DNA of 7,534 nucleotides from JAFLCA01 sp041907145 (GTDB lineage: Bacteria > Bdellovibrionota_C > UBA2361 > JAFLCA01), in NCBI GenBank assembly GCA_041907145.1, contig JAYRHW010000068.1, positions 1-7,534 on the forward strand, in the 5' to 3' direction. Shown in pieces: positions 5,986-7,534 of the stretch. The translations under genes were made by a program, and so were the position numbers. The notes under the pieces were generated by a model. The model was not told where the DNA came from. It worked only from the letters and a program-made list of their open reading frames with translations, and made no database searches. How positions within the stretch are numbered: position 1 is the stretch's first letter; every line of letters begins with the position of its first letter.

Positions 5986-6891
5986 TTAAATTCGGCCCTG
6001 CCTGATTTGGCTTGCAAGCTCCTGGGCCAAGCGCAGAGCAAGCTTAGGCGTGGTGCCGCTCACGACATGAAAGCCGGCCACCACGTCTCGATTCCTCGCT
6101 GCAAGCTTAACGCAATGCTCTATAGAGGAGTCCGAAAGATCCGCATCACCGCGAGCTGCCACCTCGGCTTGCAAAGACTCCGGCAGACGTATACCGGGAA
6201 TTTTAGACATATTGGAAAACGCCTTGCCCGTCCTCCAGGCAAGAAGTCCCATCACGATAGGAAGGCCCACCGCCTTTGCGGACTCGAAAAAGGCTCGCGA
6301 AGCCTCTAAGTCGAACACTGGCTGACTAAGCGCATATCGCGCTCCTGCCTCCTTCTTTCGAGCTAATCGTTTGAGCTCGGCAGCGGGGTTGCGTACATTG
6401 GGATTCACCACGGCACCAGGGCAGTACTGCGGTGCGCCCTGCAGCTCATTGCCTGCTAAATCCTTGCCGGAATTTAGCGTCGTGATGACATTGAGCAGGC
6501 CGATTGAGTTTACCTCGAAGACACCCTTACGATCGGGAGAGTCTCCTATAGTCATGGCATCACCCGTTAGCGCCACTACACTGCGCACCCCCAACGCCCA
6601 CCCAGCAAGAAGATCTGCCTGCAGCGCAAGCAAATTTCTATCTCGACACGATAGATTGACAGCCACCTCTATGCCCAAACGTTGTTTTAAGAGCGATCCA
6701 AAAGGCAGCCCGGCAAGCTTCATTCGAGCCAGCGCGGAATCAGTGACGTTAAAGAGATCAATTCCGGCAACATTGCCATCCAGCCTGAGGAAAATTTCCT
6801 GAACTTCCACCCCACGAGGAGGGTTCACCTCCAAACAGAGCAGCGGCTTAGATGGATTAATCTTAATTTGCTCGAAAATGGCAACGGACAT
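5986..6891 (-). CDS. metF: MetF-like methylenetetrahydrofolate reductase
   Basis: A 301-residue stand-alone protein of the methylenetetrahydrofolate reductase family (FAD-dependent TIM barrel), expected to reduce 5,10-methylene-THF to 5-methyl-THF for methionine synthesis. Conserved points are LEVNPPRG with catalytic-type Glu21, the GIDLFNVTDS strand (43-52), NLSCRDRN (79-86), ALTGD with Asp111 (flavin contact, matching E. coli Asp120), and SQPVFD with Gln190 (matching E. coli Gln183). The PPRG and NLSCRDRN wording is closer to the reductase half of bifunctional homocysteine methyltransferase/MTHFR proteins (YitJ type) than to E. coli MetF, but no methyltransferase domain is attached. A sigma70-like promoter lies just upstream. 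The start is the ATG at 6891, with no clear Shine-Dalgarno. nuoI follows after 81 bp with no terminator visible, so cotranscription is possible. Confidence 0.88.
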   Translation of the reverse strand: MSVAIFEQIKINPSKPLLCLEVNPPRGVEVQEIFLRLDGNVAGIDLFNVTDSALARMKLAGLPFGSLLKQRLGIEVAVNLSCRDRNLLALQADLLAGWALGVRSVVALTGDAMTIGDSPDRKGVFEVNSIGLLNVITTLNSGKDLAGNELQGAPQYCPGAVVNPNVRNPAAELKRLARKKEAGARYALSQPVFDLEASRAFFESAKAVGLPIVMGLLAWRTGKAFSNMSKIPGIRLPESLQAEVAARGDADLSDSSIEHCVKLAARNRDVVAGFHVVSGTTPKLALRLAQELASQIRQGRI

Positions 6892-6921
6892 AGGGGCTGA
6901 GGGTAGAATAGTATCTTATTG

Positions 6922-6949
6922 ATTACAACGGGTTTTTCGGTGATTTCAA
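6922..6949 (-). promoter_or_regulatory. Sigma70-like promoter for the metF-like gene
   Basis: On the minus strand, TTGAAA (6949-6944) is followed after 16 bp by TGTAAT (6927-6922). Each box has one mismatch to TTGACA and TATAAT. The predicted start near 6915 would leave a leader of about 24 nt before the ATG at 6891. Confidence 0.5.
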
Positions 6950-7015
6950 GCCGCGTATGGCTCCCGAGTCACTGAGACTTATCCCTTGCAAACTGCTGTA
7001 TTTCTTAATAGCCTT

Positions 7016-7070
7016 GCTGCGTTGCAGGCGCTCTGGGAACAACAAGCGAGCGCCTTTCAACACTTGCAGC
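7016..7070. repeat. Long imperfect hairpin in the metF/isomerase intergenic region
   Basis: A perfect 8-bp core, AGGCGCTC (7026-7033) and GAGCGCCT (7048-7055) with a 14-nt loop, is extended outward by GTTG/CAAC and GCTGC/GCAGC across small asymmetric internal loops, giving about 17 paired positions in total. It lies between divergently transcribed genes. It could be a structured RNA, or the sequence may instead belong to a small or decayed reading frame that overlaps it. Confidence 0.5.
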
Positions 7071-7075
7071 TCCTT

Positions 7076-7098
7076 AGTGCTGGGCCCTTGGCACTTTT
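7076..7098 (+). terminator. Possible hairpin-plus-T terminator
   Basis: AGTGC (7076-7080) pairs with GCACT (7091-7095), with further G-T and G-C pairs inside, and TTT follows directly. If a transcript came from the left it could end here. The T-run is short and no source promoter is clear. Confidence 0.25.
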
Positions 7099-7119
7099 GG
7101 CCGCTCGTGCGGGAAAATC

Positions 7120-7137
7120 AAGTAAATCATTTTACTT
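7120..7137. promoter_or_regulatory. 18-bp AT-rich palindrome, candidate repressor operator
   Basis: AAGTAAA-TCAT-TTTACTT is a perfect 7-bp dyad with a 4-bp centre, flanked by an outer CAAG/CTTG partial match. It ends 56 bp before the isomerase ATG and stands out as AT-rich between GC-rich surroundings. Size and symmetry suit a homodimeric regulator such as TetR or MarR family. No regulator gene is in the window. Confidence 0.45.
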
Positions 7138-7143
7138 ATCTTG

Positions 7144-7162
7144 TGCGCGCCTGAGGTGCGCA
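7144..7162 (+). repeat. GC-rich hairpin upstream of the isomerase gene
   Basis: TGCGCGCC and GGTGCGCA pair over 8 positions, one of them G-T, around a TGA loop. AGGTGC is also repeated directly (7154-7159 and 7162-7167). A TTTTT run begins 8 nt after the stem, too far for a standard terminator. It could modulate the isomerase transcript leader. Confidence 0.35.
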
Positions 7163-7193
7163 GGTGCATGTTTTTACTCGAGAGAAACGGCTT

Positions 7194-7534
7194 ATGACAA
7201 TTAATGTAGAAGTCTTCTATTCATTCCAAAGCCCCTATTCTTATCTGGCCTTGGAATCAGTTTACGAGCTGTATCGAAAGTACGACATTGAGCTGCTTTG
7301 GCAGCCGTTCTCAGCAAAGGCTTCCGGTCAGCAGCTCCCCCCTACGCCCATCGTGCCGGACAAACTCTCGTACCTCTTTGAAGACACCAAGCGCTTCGCC
7401 ACTGAACATAATATCCCGCTCGTCTTCCCTGAGGGCTGGCCTGAAAATGAATTCGATCCGGGCCGTGTGACTCGCGGGGCTCTTATCGCGGGCGACCTTG
7501 GTATCCTGATGGAGTACAACTACAAGGTGTTCCA
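7194..7534 (+). CDS. 2-hydroxychromene-2-carboxylate isomerase / DsbA-family protein (N-terminal part)
   Basis: The frame is open from the ATG at 7194 to the right edge (113 full codons). The product begins MTINVEVFYSFQSPYSYLAL, the thioredoxin-fold start of the DsbA-like/kappa-GST group, in which the DsbA CxxC is replaced by a Ser-Pro site (S13-P14 here, matching the catalytic Ser of NahD-type isomerases). The later segment NIPLVFPEGWPEN matches the IPLVFP block of this family. Such enzymes use glutathione and isomerise hydroxychromene carboxylates in naphthalene breakdown, but many homologues act on unknown substrates, so the substrate here is not known. AGAGA about 9 nt upstream can serve as the ribosome site. 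Two hairpins and an 18-bp palindrome precede it, suggesting regulated expression. The C-terminus is outside the window. Confidence 0.85.
   Translation, partial: MTINVEVFYSFQSPYSYLALESVYELYRKYDIELLWQPFSAKASGQQLPPTPIVPDKLSYLFEDTKRFATEHNIPLVFPEGWPENEFDPGRVTRGALIAGDLGILMEYNYKVF

Noticed and set aside
6371..6802. 143-codon plus-strand frame
   Set aside because: It is an antisense shadow of the metF-like gene, which has clear family motifs.
7086..7104. Sigma54-like TTGGCAC...GC promoter
   Set aside because: The GG to GC spacing is one base too long and the TT of the -12 box is missing.

Overview
The window comes from a Gram-negative, proteobacteria-like genome of roughly balanced base composition. 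An SspB-type ClpXP adaptor, a secreted DUF1329 protein with a Sec signal peptide, a NuoI subunit and a Hanks-type Ser/Thr kinase together suggest a delta-like lineage (Bdellovibrionota, Myxococcota or a relative). This placement is an inference from gene content. There are eight well-supported protein genes, one very small probable gene, and no rRNA, tRNA, CRISPR array or insertion sequence that I can see.

Layout. Six of the well-supported genes are on the minus strand. Reading right to left these are: a MetF-like methylenetetrahydrofolate reductase (6891-5986), NuoI (5904-5314), a DUF1329 protein (5301-3907), a membrane-anchored Ser/Thr kinase (3381-2278), a ParA/MinD-type ATPase of the TadZ/CpaE/BcsQ kind (1668-778), and the N-terminal third or so of a type IIA topoisomerase A subunit, probably ParC (682 to the left edge). 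Two are on the plus strand: sspB (3457-3894), divergent from the kinase and convergent with the DUF1329 gene, and the start of a 2-hydroxychromene-2-carboxylate isomerase/DsbA-like gene (7194 to the right edge).

The least ordinary part is 1669-2277. An intrinsic terminator closes the kinase gene. It is followed by a perfect TATAAT box, then by about 175 nt rich in nested inverted repeats, then by a 56-codon gene (1956-1786). That gene encodes a short basic leader ending in Lys-Gly, a Glu at +3, and one hydrophobic helix, which looks like a minimal type IVb prepilin or pseudopilin. The next gene is the ParA-like ATPase, whose P-loop lysine is replaced by alanine, as often occurs in the Tad-pilus protein TadZ/CpaE. 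Leader, small membrane peptide and ATPase may form one unit, possibly a pilus-like or polar-localisation module.

A second non-coding stretch, 6892-7193, holds a MetF promoter, a long imperfect hairpin, a second hairpin followed by T residues, an 18-bp AT-rich palindrome and a GC-rich hairpin just before the isomerase gene. The remaining genes look like housekeeping functions: DNA topology, regulated proteolysis, one-carbon metabolism and respiration. NuoI lying outside a nuo operon is mildly unusual.
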